Shown piece by piece: positions 51,263-60,310 of a stretch of 64,000 nt of DNA. Location: the NCBI GenBank assembly GCA_014360005.1, contig JACIYI010000007.1:98204-162203 (forward strand). Reading direction: 5' to 3'. The stretch's first letter is position 1; every line of letters starts with the position of its first letter. A model generated the notes under the pieces. That model was not told the DNA's origin. It made no database searches and saw only the letters and a list, made by a program, of their open reading frames with translations. Position numbers and translations under genes: made by a program. Source of the DNA: Candidatus Aminicenantota bacterium. Lineage in GTDB: Bacteria > Acidobacteriota > Aminicenantia > Aminicenantales > Saccharicenantaceae.

Positions 51263-52945
51263 TCATCTCCAGTTCTTAAAATCAACCAGCGGCAGGTCAG
51301 GCTGGGTTTCCAATCTGTAGATGGGGTAATAGTCTCCGGCCTCCGGCACCAGTCTGAACATGAAATAACGGATAAAACCATAGTCCGATTGAGGCTCCAG
51401 CAGGCAGGGAATCAGGTTGGCCGCAGGTTGCCGGCAGGAGACGAAAAAGTCACCCCGGCTCAGAGGTATTTTGACCTTTTCGGTTTGAGCCACCAGCTTT
51501 TCCGGAGCCAGATAATCAGCCCTGGCCGGGACGATTTCCAGGACCTTATAAGCAAGGGCTTCAACCGAGGCGGCCTTTTCCATCATCTGCACCCTGATTC
51601 CGTGCTGCACCAGCACCTCGGCCAGGTCCAGACGGCTGCCAGGAATGATGTATCCAGCCGGTCGGCTGACCGTCAGTCGTGATTCCACCCTCGGAAACCA
51701 GTTCTTCTCCACTCTGGTTACGATTTTGGCCCCAGCCGGGCCCTGGTACGGGGTTATATCCTCGAGGAGCAGATAATCTCCGGCCTTCTTATCCACTTTT
51801 AGTATACCCCGGATACTCGAACTGGCTCTTTCCAGGACTTTCAACTCGAGCTGTGGCCAGGACGGGTCTCGGACATAAACCATCTTCAGGTGAACAGGGT
51901 CATCCGCCGACCTGTCTTCTGCACGGCGCAACAGTTCAGCTCTCAGGTCACTGACGATTTTCAGCATTTCCTCCGGCCGTGCAGCCACAACTTCGGCCAG
52001 GGCTCTGAGGCCCTGGTACTGCCAGCCAGTTCTGGCTTCCAGAGTGGCCAGGTCATGGCGGGAGGCCACTTCCTGGATGAAAGAAAGAGTTTCGTAGATG
52101 CCCAGGCTATTTCGGCCATCGTTCAGGTCAGTGGTGCTGAAGCGGAGCATCCTTTCTTCGGCCCTTTCGGCTGATAATCTGGCCCCTGACGAAGTATCGA
52201 CCCCGAGTGGTTCTGACACCAGGTACTCAAAAAAGGTAATCTTTTGCCTTTTTAATTTCTTTTCGATTTCCTTCAGGATGACCTGACGGGAATAAGATTG
52301 AAGCGATTGGTGAATATTTAAGTTGGAAACGCAACCCACTGAGACCCGGTAGTAATCGTCACCCTTTTCATGAAGATCCATGGTGATTTCAGGTTGATAG
52401 AGGGAGAAAACCCGGTGGATAGCTCTGGTGCTTTCGCCTTCCAGCTTGACATGGTCACGATTGAGGTCCAGGCCAATTTCATTCACCCTAACATTAAAAA
52501 AGTTACCGTAAGGATTGGCCTGGGGGATAACCAGTACATTAATTTTTTTCAATAAAGTTTTAAGCTCACCCAGAGCCAGGTCGCGAATAAGCCTTAAAGC
52601 AGCTTCTTTAGCGGACTGCTCGTTGCCGTGCTGGGAAGCAATAAACAGCAACGTTGGTTTCTTCCGGTTGAGTTCCGCCGGTGTGCCGGCTCCTTCCTCG
52701 GACAGAACACACAGGAAGAGATCCCGGGCGGGATAGTTTTCCACCTGTTTGGTGCGGCCGATAATTTTGACCTTCAAGTTTTGGCTGCGGGCTTCGACTG
52801 CCGACAGAAATTTAACCAGGTCTTCATACTGGGTATATCTGGTATACCTGTTTTCTTCAGCCGGTGTCTTCAGGCTGACGGCAGCCTGGACGGCGGATAC
52901 GACCAGAATCAGGGTCAGAATTAAAATAAGAATCTTTCTGGACAC
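51263..52945 (-). CDS. Exported M14-family zinc carboxypeptidase
   Basis: This 560-residue enzyme has a signal peptide (1-21), then a carboxypeptidase domain with ASQHGNEQSAKEAALRL (His and Glu zinc ligands), GLDLNRDHVKLE (substrate-binding Asn-Arg) and MDLHEKGDDYY (third His). The C-terminal 250 residues are a beta-rich extension typical of large bacterial M14 proteins, with no recognised domain. It removes C-terminal amino acids from peptides in the periplasm or outside. The start is GTG 52945, with AAGGAGG six to seven bases upstream. A TTGACA upstream lacks a good -10, so no promoter is called. Another peptidase for the proteolytic set. Confidence 0.85.
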   Translation of the reverse strand: MSRKILILILTLILVVSAVQAAVSLKTPAEENRYTRYTQYEDLVKFLSAVEARSQNLKVKIIGRTKQVENYPARDLFLCVLSEEGAGTPAELNRKKPTLLFIASQHGNEQSAKEAALRLIRDLALGELKTLLKKINVLVIPQANPYGNFFNVRVNEIGLDLNRDHVKLEGESTRAIHRVFSLYQPEITMDLHEKGDDYYRVSVGCVSNLNIHQSLQSYSRQVILKEIEKKLKRQKITFFEYLVSEPLGVDTSSGARLSAERAEERMLRFSTTDLNDGRNSLGIYETLSFIQEVASRHDLATLEARTGWQYQGLRALAEVVAARPEEMLKIVSDLRAELLRRAEDRSADDPVHLKMVYVRDPSWPQLELKVLERASSSIRGILKVDKKAGDYLLLEDITPYQGPAGAKIVTRVEKNWFPRVESRLTVSRPAGYIIPGSRLDLAEVLVQHGIRVQMMEKAASVEALAYKVLEIVPARADYLAPEKLVAQTEKVKIPLSRGDFFVSCRQPAANLIPCLLEPQSDYGFIRYFMFRLVPEAGDYYPIYRLETQPDLPLVDFKNWR

Positions 52946-53139
52946 GGGCCACCTCCTTCTTTAGTTTTAACAAAAAGTCTTCTGTCATGTGTTTGTCAAA
53001 TTAATTTATCTTAAATGGATTTTCTTCATAAGCTCAAACCAATTTGATCAAACTCAATTCTATCAACTCCTAGCCGTTAAAACAGACAACTTCCGACTAA
53101 ACATCTTTTAATAATTTCGTTCTTTGCTCTATTATTTTA

Positions 53140-54402
53140 TCAATTCTTCTTTTTCAAAAGTTCGGGGTTGAACCTGACGTTCAGCAAGACCACCTCGCCA
53201 TTTCTCAGCACTCTGACCTTGATTTCATCCCCCCAGTTATGACCGGCTATCATCAGACGAAAATCGTGAATACCAGAAACTGGCTGGTCTTCAACTGATA
53301 AGATTACGTCGCCTTTCTGGAAGCCGGCCTTTCTGGCCAGCGGTTCAGTGGGGTTGGCTGATACTACCAGGTTGGTTAAGCCTTCTATTTTCTTCAGGTT
53401 CAGGCTGAAAGCTGGGTAGGCTGGATAGTCTTTCTCCTCCACCCCATAAATAAAATCTGCCAGGCCTCGCGAAACTTTTATCCTAGAATTCCCCGGAACC
53501 TGAACGCCTATGACCGTGGCCAGGGGCTGACGGCTCTTTTTCCAGGCTCTATAATTAAGGCCAAGATTATAGAGCAGGTGCCCGGAGCCGGCCAGCACCA
53601 CCACCCGCCTCCCGGTAGCTTCGGCCGCCTCCACGGCCTTCGTTCCCATGGTTTCATCCCAGGCCACCTGAGCCCGGTAGAGTCCTTCAAACATAGTTTC
53701 TAAGTTAGCTCCTTTCATCTGGGGCGGGATTTCTTCGGCCTCAAAGATGGTTTTAAGCAGCCACCGGTGTTCCTCATTACTCAGGTCGAGCGGCGGAACA
53801 ATTTTCTTCTCTTCTTCGGTCAAAGCTTCGTAGCCCTGCATCCTGATTTTGCTGATTATATTTCGCGGAGCGTTAAGGGCAAAAAGGGGCAGCTTTTTCT
53901 CCCGGGCCAGGTCAAAAATTTTCCGGTAATAACCATAATTAAAACTCCAGGTTACATACCATCTTATTTCCTTAAGGAAGGTTTCCTCATCCAGCTCGCC
54001 CCCCACCCAGCGGTTCAATACCGGCTGCAGGTCAACTGTGATTTGCTCCAGGCCGATGGCCAGATTCGGGTCCTGCCGATAAAGGGCTTCAATCACCCGG
54101 AACTGCATCTCGTGCATATCCAGATTGTCGTGGGTTTCACCCAGGTAGATAAACCTGGCCTTTTTCATCTCTTTTATCAGGCGCTCAAACTCAATCGGCT
54201 GGCCCTTGCCGGCCGAATAGAGTTTTCCTGGTTCAATCAGCAAAAATTTCCCGCGGTATGGTTTCGGCCCCAGCGGTAAAGTCAATGATTTATCTTCAGC
54301 CGGTTGGGCATAGACCAGTGAAGCCAAGATAAAAATAAAAAGCAGTAGCCAGGCCGCTGTAGCCCTTAGTCCTGATTTTCCGTGATAAAGATTGATTTGC
54401 AT
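53140..54402 (-). CDS. ChaN-like (Tiki/haem-uptake fold) protein with PDZ domain
   Basis: The product has 420 residues. AGGAGTAAGA precedes ATG 54402, so the longer frame from 54432 is not used. A signal peptide at about 8-30 ends near VYAQ. The ChaN/Tiki-like domain shows FIYLGETHDNLDMHEMQFRVI, IGLEQIT, the Trp/Tyr-rich YVTWSFNYGYYRKIFDLA and VVLAGSGHLLYNLGL, with the conserved Glu and His residues of this iron-binding or protease-like fold. A PDZ domain follows at about 330-410 (ARKAGFQKGDVILSVEDQPV). ChaN proteins bind haem; Tiki relatives are metalloproteases. With the PDZ, I lean to a peptide-binding or proteolytic exported protein. Confidence 0.78.
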   Translation of the reverse strand: MQINLYHGKSGLRATAAWLLLFIFILASLVYAQPAEDKSLTLPLGPKPYRGKFLLIEPGKLYSAGKGQPIEFERLIKEMKKARFIYLGETHDNLDMHEMQFRVIEALYRQDPNLAIGLEQITVDLQPVLNRWVGGELDEETFLKEIRWYVTWSFNYGYYRKIFDLAREKKLPLFALNAPRNIISKIRMQGYEALTEEEKKIVPPLDLSNEEHRWLLKTIFEAEEIPPQMKGANLETMFEGLYRAQVAWDETMGTKAVEAAEATGRRVVVLAGSGHLLYNLGLNYRAWKKSRQPLATVIGVQVPGNSRIKVSRGLADFIYGVEEKDYPAYPAFSLNLKKIEGLTNLVVSANPTEPLARKAGFQKGDVILSVEDQPVSGIHDFRLMIAGHNWGDEIKVRVLRNGEVVLLNVRFNPELLKKKN

Positions 54403-54423
54403 TCTTACTCCTATTGCTAATCC

Positions 54424-54475
54424 GATATTCAATCCAGTTTAATTGAGATATTCAATTCTTTTCCGATCAATTGAT
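54424..54475. repeat. Direct repeat and palindrome upstream of the ChaN-like gene
   Basis: GATATTCAAT occurs at 54424-54433 and 54447-54456 (23-base period), followed by the palindrome ATCAATTGAT at 54466-54475. These lie just upstream of the start at 54402 and could be regulator sites. Confidence 0.35.
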
Positions 54476-54668
54476 TTCACTTTCAACCCTAAATCAGGTT
54501 AATCTTACCCTGGACTTTATTATCTTACCTCTGCTTTTTCCCATTCTGCATCAGACTTGGCCACATCGCTTCAAACCCCAGGCCCAAAAATTTAAGGTGG
54601 GCCAATTTATAAACCGGGTAGTATTTCTTTGGAAGAAAGTTTTTAAGAGCCATATTCCTGATTTTATC

Positions 54669-55919
54669 TTATCTAATATCCGGAAATTCATTCAGCAAGC
54701 TCTGCAGAACAAAGTCGGCTAAGCTTTCCTGGAATTCAGCCACCCGGCCAGGAGCTTCCTTTTTATTCTCCCAGGACTTGAGCTGGAGTCTGGTTCTTTC
54801 CAGCACCTGATTTTCTATCCTGAGCAATTTGGCCAGCACTCCTTCCCCACCGTAGGTTCTAAGCCTGTTCACATTCAGGTACTGCGGCATTCTTCCCCTT
54901 TTGTCTGGATAAAGATAGGCTACCAGTTTTCTGGAAAAAGCGTTGAGGGCAGAGGTTTCCTGGCCCGGAGCCGAAGCCACTCTGGGCACTTTTTCAGCAT
55001 AAGGCCACACCGGTATAGCCACAGCGCTGACCGGTTGTCCCAGAATAACCCACATGGTGGCCAGGTCCGGCCGGTCGGCCGAGGGGGCCCCTTCAAACAC
55101 CACGGCCGAAGCCGTGCTGTTGCGGTTGATGGTATCGTTGGTGTTGATATATAGCGGCCGGGCCGGATCTTCCGGCAATGGCCGGCTCAGCGGATAGGAG
55201 TGAAGCTTTTCCTGGTTGAGGTCGCGGGCAGCTTGCTGCAGGATGAACCTAACCTCAAGCTGGCCGCTGGCCCTGGCCATTTCTGCCAGGTGGCTCATTC
55301 TCTCCAACCTGATAAACCCACCACCCTTAAGATAATCGGGTGAGGTGTAGCTGAAATTGGTGCGCACCATATAACCGAAGGGCGCCACCTTTTTATCACT
55401 GGCATCAAACCGGATATAATGTTGGCTTGAGGTCTCAAAAAAAGCTGCCCCTCCGCTGGCATCTATCACCCCGAAATTGGCCGCTAAATCCCATTTCCCC
55501 CTCTCTTTCTGGAGAAACTGTTCAAATTCATCCACCGTGGCGCACTCGCCCAGGGCCTTTTTCATGAAAGCCCCGTTGCCGGCGCCGTCATACTTTTTCT
55601 TCTCGCCGGCCAGGTCATCAGCCTGTGAATTCATGATGGCCAGACCCCGCTCATTCAGACCGGCCCAGATTTCCTGGCCCTGGGCATCGTCCGCGTCTAT
55701 CAGTCCGATGAATTTGTACCTAGCACCTTTAAGGTACATTAGCTTATTCAAAAGCTGGGAAGTGTCGCGGTTCTTCCACATCAGCGGCCGTCCCGAAACA
55801 GTGGCTTTCCCCGAGGCCACAATCAGAGTGCAGGCCCTGGCTGGCTCCTGCCAGGCCAATGAGATTAAAAATAGCGTGACTGAAACCAGAAGAAAAAATT
55901 TTTTCCAGCCTGTCATCAT
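54669..55919 (-). CDS. C45-like / choloylglycine-type Ntn hydrolase, exported
   Basis: This 416-residue protein has a signal peptide ending QEPARA, cut before Cys30 of CTLIVASGKATVSGRPLMWKNRD. That layout gives a mature N-terminal Cys nucleophile in the Ntn-hydrolase style (acyltransferase C45, choloylglycine hydrolase or C69-type relatives). LNERGLAIMNSQADD, FGVIDASGGAAFFETSS and INTNDTINRNSTASAVVFEG keep the family rhythm. It may cleave an amide or peptide in the periplasm. Two ATG codons are adjacent (55919 and 55916); GAGG suits the second slightly better. Related in style to the three C69 genes in this window. Confidence 0.72.
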   Translation of the reverse strand: MMTGWKKFFLLVSVTLFLISLAWQEPARACTLIVASGKATVSGRPLMWKNRDTSQLLNKLMYLKGARYKFIGLIDADDAQGQEIWAGLNERGLAIMNSQADDLAGEKKKYDGAGNGAFMKKALGECATVDEFEQFLQKERGKWDLAANFGVIDASGGAAFFETSSQHYIRFDASDKKVAPFGYMVRTNFSYTSPDYLKGGGFIRLERMSHLAEMARASGQLEVRFILQQAARDLNQEKLHSYPLSRPLPEDPARPLYINTNDTINRNSTASAVVFEGAPSADRPDLATMWVILGQPVSAVAIPVWPYAEKVPRVASAPGQETSALNAFSRKLVAYLYPDKRGRMPQYLNVNRLRTYGGEGVLAKLLRIENQVLERTRLQLKSWENKKEAPGRVAEFQESLADFVLQSLLNEFPDIR

Positions 55920-56395
55920 TCCACCTCATCTGTCGGGGCGGAATCCTGTCAACCGGCCCCGAAAAAAATGAATAAAGCACCAGGCCCGAACCTGAATTCT
56001 TAGCTAAAAAATTATAAAGTCATATACAGACTATCGTCCGCCCGCGGGTCAGGATAATCGGGCTTGACCCACTCTGGTCGCGGCCTGATCTTCTCCTCTT
56101 TATCATAATCTTTAACCCCGGCCTTTTCAACAGGATTTTGGGGTAAAGGGAAGCAGAATGGTCAGATTTTATTTGGGAAATTGTCTCAGTCTTAAATAAA
56201 TATCTGCTTTAAGTCCTGGATTAAGACGCCTGGTAAAAATTAGAATGGCATTACAGATGGTAATCCTGGCTTAAACTCCAGCCGGTAATCGGGGGCAATC
56301 CCGCAGGTACAATTCTGCCTCCGGGGAATAAACCATTAAGATATTCAAACCTGCACGGCCGGCTTGAGTTTAGGTCCGGTCTGAGCAGCCTGGCC
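55920..56395. other. Intergenic region between the Ntn hydrolase and EF-G genes
   Basis: These 476 bases hold no convincing gene. Visible items are an inverted repeat GGGTCA (56046-56051) with TGACCC (56065-56070), and an ATTATA (a TATAAT on the minus strand) at 56011-56016 that could serve the Ntn gene. No terminator with a T-run was found for the EF-G gene. Confidence 0.4.
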
Positions 56396-58489
56396 CTATT
56401 CTTCTTCCGGCTTTACCCGGCCTTCCTTGATAGCTTCGGCTATGATTTTCTGTTGAATCTGGACCGGGACTTCTTCGTAGTGGGAGAATTCCATGATAAA
56501 GGAACCGCGGCCGCCAGTGATTGAGGTCAGGGTCGGTTCAAAATCCAGCATTTCGGCCATGGGCACCTGGGCCTTGAGGATCCTCATGTTGCCCTTTTGC
56601 TCCATTCCCTGCACCTTGCCCCGCCGGCCGTTCAGGGCACCCATGATGTCGCCCATGTAAGCTTCGGGAGTGTAAATCTCGACATTCATGATGGGTTCGA
56701 GCAGCGTCGGCCTGGCTTCCTTCATCCCCTTTTTGAAAGCCATAGAAGCGGCAATCTTAAAAGCGATATCGGACGAGTCAACTTCATGGTAGGACCCATC
56801 ATAGAGAATAACTTTGAAATCGACCACCGGATAACCGGCCAGGACACCTTTTTTCCTGGCTTCCTGAATTCCCTTTTCAATGGAAGGAATGAAATTCTTG
56901 GGAATGGCCCCGCCGAAGATTTTGTCTTCAAACTCAAAATCCCGACCGCGAGGCAGGGGTTCCATCTTGATTTTGCAATCTCCGTACTGACCGCGCCCGC
57001 CGGTCTGCTTCTTGTACTTGCCCTGGACATCGGACCGGCCCTTGATGGTTTCCCGGTAAGGTATCTTGGGCGGTTTCAGCTCGACGTCAACGTTATAACG
57101 TTTTTTGAGTTTGTCGGTGATGATGCGCACGTGGAGCTCACCGTTGCCGGAAATCAGCAGCTGGTTGGTCTCGGGGTCTCTTTCAATCCTGATTGTCGGG
57201 TCTTCTTCCGTTACCCGGTGAGTGGCCTGGGAAATCTTGTCTTCGTCAGCTCTGGTCTTGGGCTCGATGGCAAAAGAAATAGAAGGCTCAGGGAACTTGA
57301 TGGGCTCGAACTCAATTTCAGCGCCCTTGGCGCACAAAGTATCACCGGTCAGGGTAGCCTTGAGCTTGGCCGTGGCCACGATATCACCAGCCCTGACCTG
57401 CCCGGCCGGAACCTGTTCCTTACCCTGCAGGAAAAACAGACCGCCCAGCTTTTCTTCGGTGTCCCTGGTGGTATTGCTAACCGTGGCGTCAGAACTGACC
57501 TTACCCGAAAAAACTCGCATCAGGGAAATGCGGCCGGTGTAAGGGTCGGAAATGGTCTTGAAGACCAGGGCAGCAAAGGGCCCCTCCTCGGTCAGGGGCA
57601 GGGCCTGCTCCTGGCCCTTAATTCTGGCCTTGACCTGGCCCCTTTCCAGCGGCGAGGGCATGAAATCCACTATGCCGTCGAGAAGGGGCTGAGCCCCAAT
57701 GTTGACCAGGGCCGAAGCCGCAAAAATCGGAAAAACCTGATGGGCCAGGACGCTCTTTTTTAACCCCTGGAGCAGTTCCTCGGTGGTCAGCTCGCCCCGC
57801 TCAAAATATTTCTCCATCAGCTTTTCGTCGCTCTCGGCCACGATTTCCACCAGTTGGGTATATCTCTTTTCCACCTCGTCCTTGAGTCCAGCCGGTATTT
57901 CGGCTTCCTGGAATTTGCCGCTTTCGTCCTTTTCGAACAGGTAGGCCTTCTTTTTGATCAGGTCGATGACCCCGGTAAAATTCTTCTCCTCACCCACCGG
58001 TATCTGGACTGGAATGGCCTGGCGGCCGAAGAATTGCTGGATTTCAGCCACCGTTCGGCTGAAGCTGGAATTTTCCCGGTCGAGTTTATTGACCACCAGC
58101 ATCCGGGGTAGCTGCAGTTCCTCGAGCATTTCCCAGACTTTTTCTGTTCCCACTTCCACCCCGGCCACACCACAAACCACCACCAGGGCCGAATCGACTG
58201 CCCTCAAACTGGCCCTGGTATCCCAGAGGAAGCTGCTGTACCCGGGGGTATCGATGATGTTAACCCTGGTCTCCTTCCATTCTACAAAACAGGGGGCTGA
58301 ATTTATGGAAATCTTCCTGGCGATTTCTTCCGGGTCATAATCGGTTACGGTGTTGCCCTTGTCAACCCTGGTCAAGCGGGTGGTGGCTCCGCCATCAAAT
58401 AACAAGGCTGCGGTCAGCGAAGTCTTGCCGGACGAACCATGTCCGATGAAGGCAATATTTCTGAGCTTTTCCGGGCTGTAATTAGCCAT
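56396..58489 (-). CDS. Variant elongation factor G (EF-G2-like GTPase)
   Basis: This 697-residue protein has the five-domain EF-G layout, but the GTPase core is changed. The P-loop is GHGSSGKT (16-23) instead of AHIDAGKT. The switch I RGITI element is replaced by ARKISINSAP. The switch II DTPGH is DTPGYSSF, with Tyr84 in place of the catalytic His. The NKxD motif is NKLD (134-137). The C-terminal domains, including GGRGQYGDCKIKMEPL, are conserved. This pattern fits the second EF-G lineage found beside a canonical FusA in many bacteria, so a role in translocation or ribosome recycling is unclear. It stands alone with its own promoter; CCGGAGGAACAGAG precedes the ATG. Confidence 0.88.
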   Translation of the reverse strand: MANYSPEKLRNIAFIGHGSSGKTSLTAALLFDGGATTRLTRVDKGNTVTDYDPEEIARKISINSAPCFVEWKETRVNIIDTPGYSSFLWDTRASLRAVDSALVVVCGVAGVEVGTEKVWEMLEELQLPRMLVVNKLDRENSSFSRTVAEIQQFFGRQAIPVQIPVGEEKNFTGVIDLIKKKAYLFEKDESGKFQEAEIPAGLKDEVEKRYTQLVEIVAESDEKLMEKYFERGELTTEELLQGLKKSVLAHQVFPIFAASALVNIGAQPLLDGIVDFMPSPLERGQVKARIKGQEQALPLTEEGPFAALVFKTISDPYTGRISLMRVFSGKVSSDATVSNTTRDTEEKLGGLFFLQGKEQVPAGQVRAGDIVATAKLKATLTGDTLCAKGAEIEFEPIKFPEPSISFAIEPKTRADEDKISQATHRVTEEDPTIRIERDPETNQLLISGNGELHVRIITDKLKKRYNVDVELKPPKIPYRETIKGRSDVQGKYKKQTGGRGQYGDCKIKMEPLPRGRDFEFEDKIFGGAIPKNFIPSIEKGIQEARKKGVLAGYPVVDFKVILYDGSYHEVDSSDIAFKIAASMAFKKGMKEARPTLLEPIMNVEIYTPEAYMGDIMGALNGRRGKVQGMEQKGNMRILKAQVPMAEMLDFEPTLTSITGGRGSFIMEFSHYEEVPVQIQQKIIAEAIKEGRVKPEEE

Positions 58490-58520
58490 CTCTGTTCCTC
58501 CGGATCAGGCATTTCTCAGA

Positions 58521-58539
58521 CCAAGAACGAGATTCTTGG
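58521..58539. promoter_or_regulatory. Inverted repeat in the EF-G leader
   Basis: CCAAGAA-CGAGA-TTCTTGG, a perfect seven-base inverted repeat with a five-base centre, lying between the predicted -10 and the ribosome site of the EF-G gene. It can form a hairpin in the leader mRNA or be an operator. Confidence 0.45.
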
Positions 58540-58556
58540 ATGCTAAATGAGTATAT

Positions 58557-58585
58557 ATAATAGTAAAAAATGCCGATTTACTCAA
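58557..58585 (-). promoter_or_regulatory. Strong predicted EF-G promoter
   Basis: On the minus strand, TTGAGT (58585-58580), a 17-base spacer and TATTAT (58562-58557), followed by a leader of about 60 bases. Confidence 0.55.
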
Positions 58586-58599
58586 GGTAAGAGAGACAA

Positions 58600-59520
58600 T
58601 TATTTTCTTTCCGCTTCTTTATTCAGTACCGCCTGGAGTTCCGACGGCAGAGGGCTTTCAAATTCCATTTCCGCCCCGGAAAGCGGATGAACCAGCCGCA
58701 ATTTCCAGGCATGCAGAAAAAGCCTTGGACATCTCGGGCGCTGCCGGCTGCCTCTGCCGTAGCGTTTATCCCCGACCAGAGGATGGCCGGTTGCTGACAG
58801 GTGAACCCGGAGCTGGTGAGTCCGCCCGGTCACCGGCCTCAAAGCCATTAAGCTCGTTTCCCGGAATTCCCGCAGAACTTCATAATGGGTTATGGCTACC
58901 CGGGGTTTCCTGGTTCTGACCGAGATTTTTTCCCGGTGATGGAGGTGTCGTCCGAGGGGCAGGTCGATTATTCCTTTTTTCTGGGGAAAACGTCCCAAAG
59001 CCAGGGCCAGGTAGACCTTGTGAATGCTTCGTTCCTCAAATTGCTGCCTCAAGGACAGGTAAGCGCTCTGGGTCCTGGCCACTACCATCACCCCGGAGGT
59101 ATCTTTGTCCAGGCGGTGGACTATTCCTGGTCTGGCAGTTGAGCCCACCGCGGCTATTTCGGGGTAGCGGTAAAGCAGACCGTGGACCAGGGTGCCTGTC
59201 TTCACCCCGGCCCCGGGATGAACCACCAGACCGGCCGGCTTGTTGATAACCACGAGATGCTCATCTTCATAGATTATTTCCAGCGGCAGCGGTTGCGGCT
59301 CCAGATGCTCCTCAGTAACCGGGAGCGCCAGCTGAACTTCAACCAGGTCACCGATCTTTAATTTCTGACCGGGCCGGGCCAGGTGGCCGTTGATCAGGAC
59401 CTGCCCTTCTTTAATGGCCTTCTGGATTTGGGCCCGGCTGAACCCGGGCAGTCGGGCTTTCAAGAACAGGTCCAGGCGGGTATTTCCGTCTGAATCTACC
59501 TGAAAAATTCTTTCAATCAC
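58600..59520 (-). CDS. rluD: Ribosomal large-subunit pseudouridine synthase RluD-like
   Basis: This 306-residue protein has an N-terminal S4 RNA-binding domain (GNTRLDLFLKARLPGFSRAQ, about 10-70) and a catalytic domain with IVHRLDKDTSGVMVVART carrying the catalytic Asp, plus TGRTHQLRVHLS. It converts uridines to pseudouridine in 23S rRNA. The open frame extends to 59724 inside lgt, but homology begins at GTG 59520, overlapping the lgt stop by eight bases; the extension has no RluD character. RluA/C/D family members are hard to separate, so the exact sites modified are uncertain. Confidence 0.88.
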   Translation of the reverse strand: MIERIFQVDSDGNTRLDLFLKARLPGFSRAQIQKAIKEGQVLINGHLARPGQKLKIGDLVEVQLALPVTEEHLEPQPLPLEIIYEDEHLVVINKPAGLVVHPGAGVKTGTLVHGLLYRYPEIAAVGSTARPGIVHRLDKDTSGVMVVARTQSAYLSLRQQFEERSIHKVYLALALGRFPQKKGIIDLPLGRHLHHREKISVRTRKPRVAITHYEVLREFRETSLMALRPVTGRTHQLRVHLSATGHPLVGDKRYGRGSRQRPRCPRLFLHAWKLRLVHPLSGAEMEFESPLPSELQAVLNKEAERK

Positions 59521-60310
59521 TTTTTCTTTTCTTGAGAACCAGGTATAAGACCAGACCAGCCAGCAACCCCACCAGGCAATAAACCTGGGGCAGCGACAGG
59601 CTGGTGTAGGCTGATTTCCCCCGCAGGAGGTAAGCAGCGTCCTCGTGGTCTCCCCGGAAATATTCGGTAAAAAAGCGGATGAGCGAATAATTAATGATAT
59701 AAAAGCTAAAAACTTGACCTTCAAATTTTTTCTTTTTTAAGATCATAAACAGGATAAAAAAGTTCAGGAAATTCAATCCGGCTTCATAAAGCTGGACCGG
59801 GTGCAGCGGCCTGTTCAACGGAATTCCGGTCAGGTCATGGGCATACTGGTTCTTGAAAACCACGGCCCAGGGCAGCGAACAGGCCCGGCCATAGCAGCAA
59901 CTGGCGGAAAAACAACCGAGACGACCGAAGCCATGCCCCAGGGCCACAGCCGGACCCACCAGGTCGGCCGTCGGCCAGAGCGGTATTCCCTTTCTTCTGA
60001 AATAGACAATGGCGAATATCAAGCCGAAGGTCAAGCCGCCCTGGAAGACTCCACCCGACCGGGCCAGAGATAGCAGTTCTCCCGGGTTTTCCAGGTAGTA
60101 GGAGAAATGACCGATGAAAAGAGTTAACTTGGCTCCAACCAGGGAAACCAGGATTACCCAGAAAGCCGCATCCAGCAGTTTATTGGCATTGTAACCGTGC
60201 CGGCGGGCCTGGGCATAGATGAACCAGAGACCAGCACCCACCCCAATAGCCATGAAGAAGCCATAGGTATGAATGGTGATTGGACCGAGCCTTAGGAGGA
60301 CTGGGAACAT
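59513..60310 (-). CDS. lgt: Prolipoprotein diacylglyceryl transferase
   Basis: This 265-residue membrane protein has about seven helices. The family signature region reads GHGFGRLGCFSASCCYGRAC, a cysteine-rich variant of the classic GRxGNFxNxExxG motif, with the essential Arg retained. HPVQLYEAGLNF and SLIRFFTEYFRGD also match. It attaches diacylglycerol to the lipobox Cys of preprolipoproteins such as the DUF5107-TPR protein. It overlaps lspA by 19 bases, and the two act one after the other. Confidence 0.93.
   Translation of the reverse strand: MFPVLLRLGPITIHTYGFFMAIGVGAGLWFIYAQARRHGYNANKLLDAAFWVILVSLVGAKLTLFIGHFSYYLENPGELLSLARSGGVFQGGLTFGLIFAIVYFRRKGIPLWPTADLVGPAVALGHGFGRLGCFSASCCYGRACSLPWAVVFKNQYAHDLTGIPLNRPLHPVQLYEAGLNFLNFFILFMILKKKKFEGQVFSFYIINYSLIRFFTEYFRGDHEDAAYLLRGKSAYTSLSLPQVYCLVGLLAGLVLYLVLKKRKSD

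Noticed and set aside
54471..54722. 83-codon plus-strand open frame beside the ChaN-like gene
   Set aside because: No ribosome site, overlaps the end of the Ntn hydrolase gene, AT-rich composition and no family resemblance.
56597..57763. 388-codon plus-strand open frame
   Set aside because: Antisense to the EF-G gene, which is clearly conserved; a codon-bias shadow.
59521..59724. N-terminal extension of rluD into lgt
   Set aside because: Overlaps lgt almost entirely and lacks S4-domain character; GTG 59520 matches the family start.
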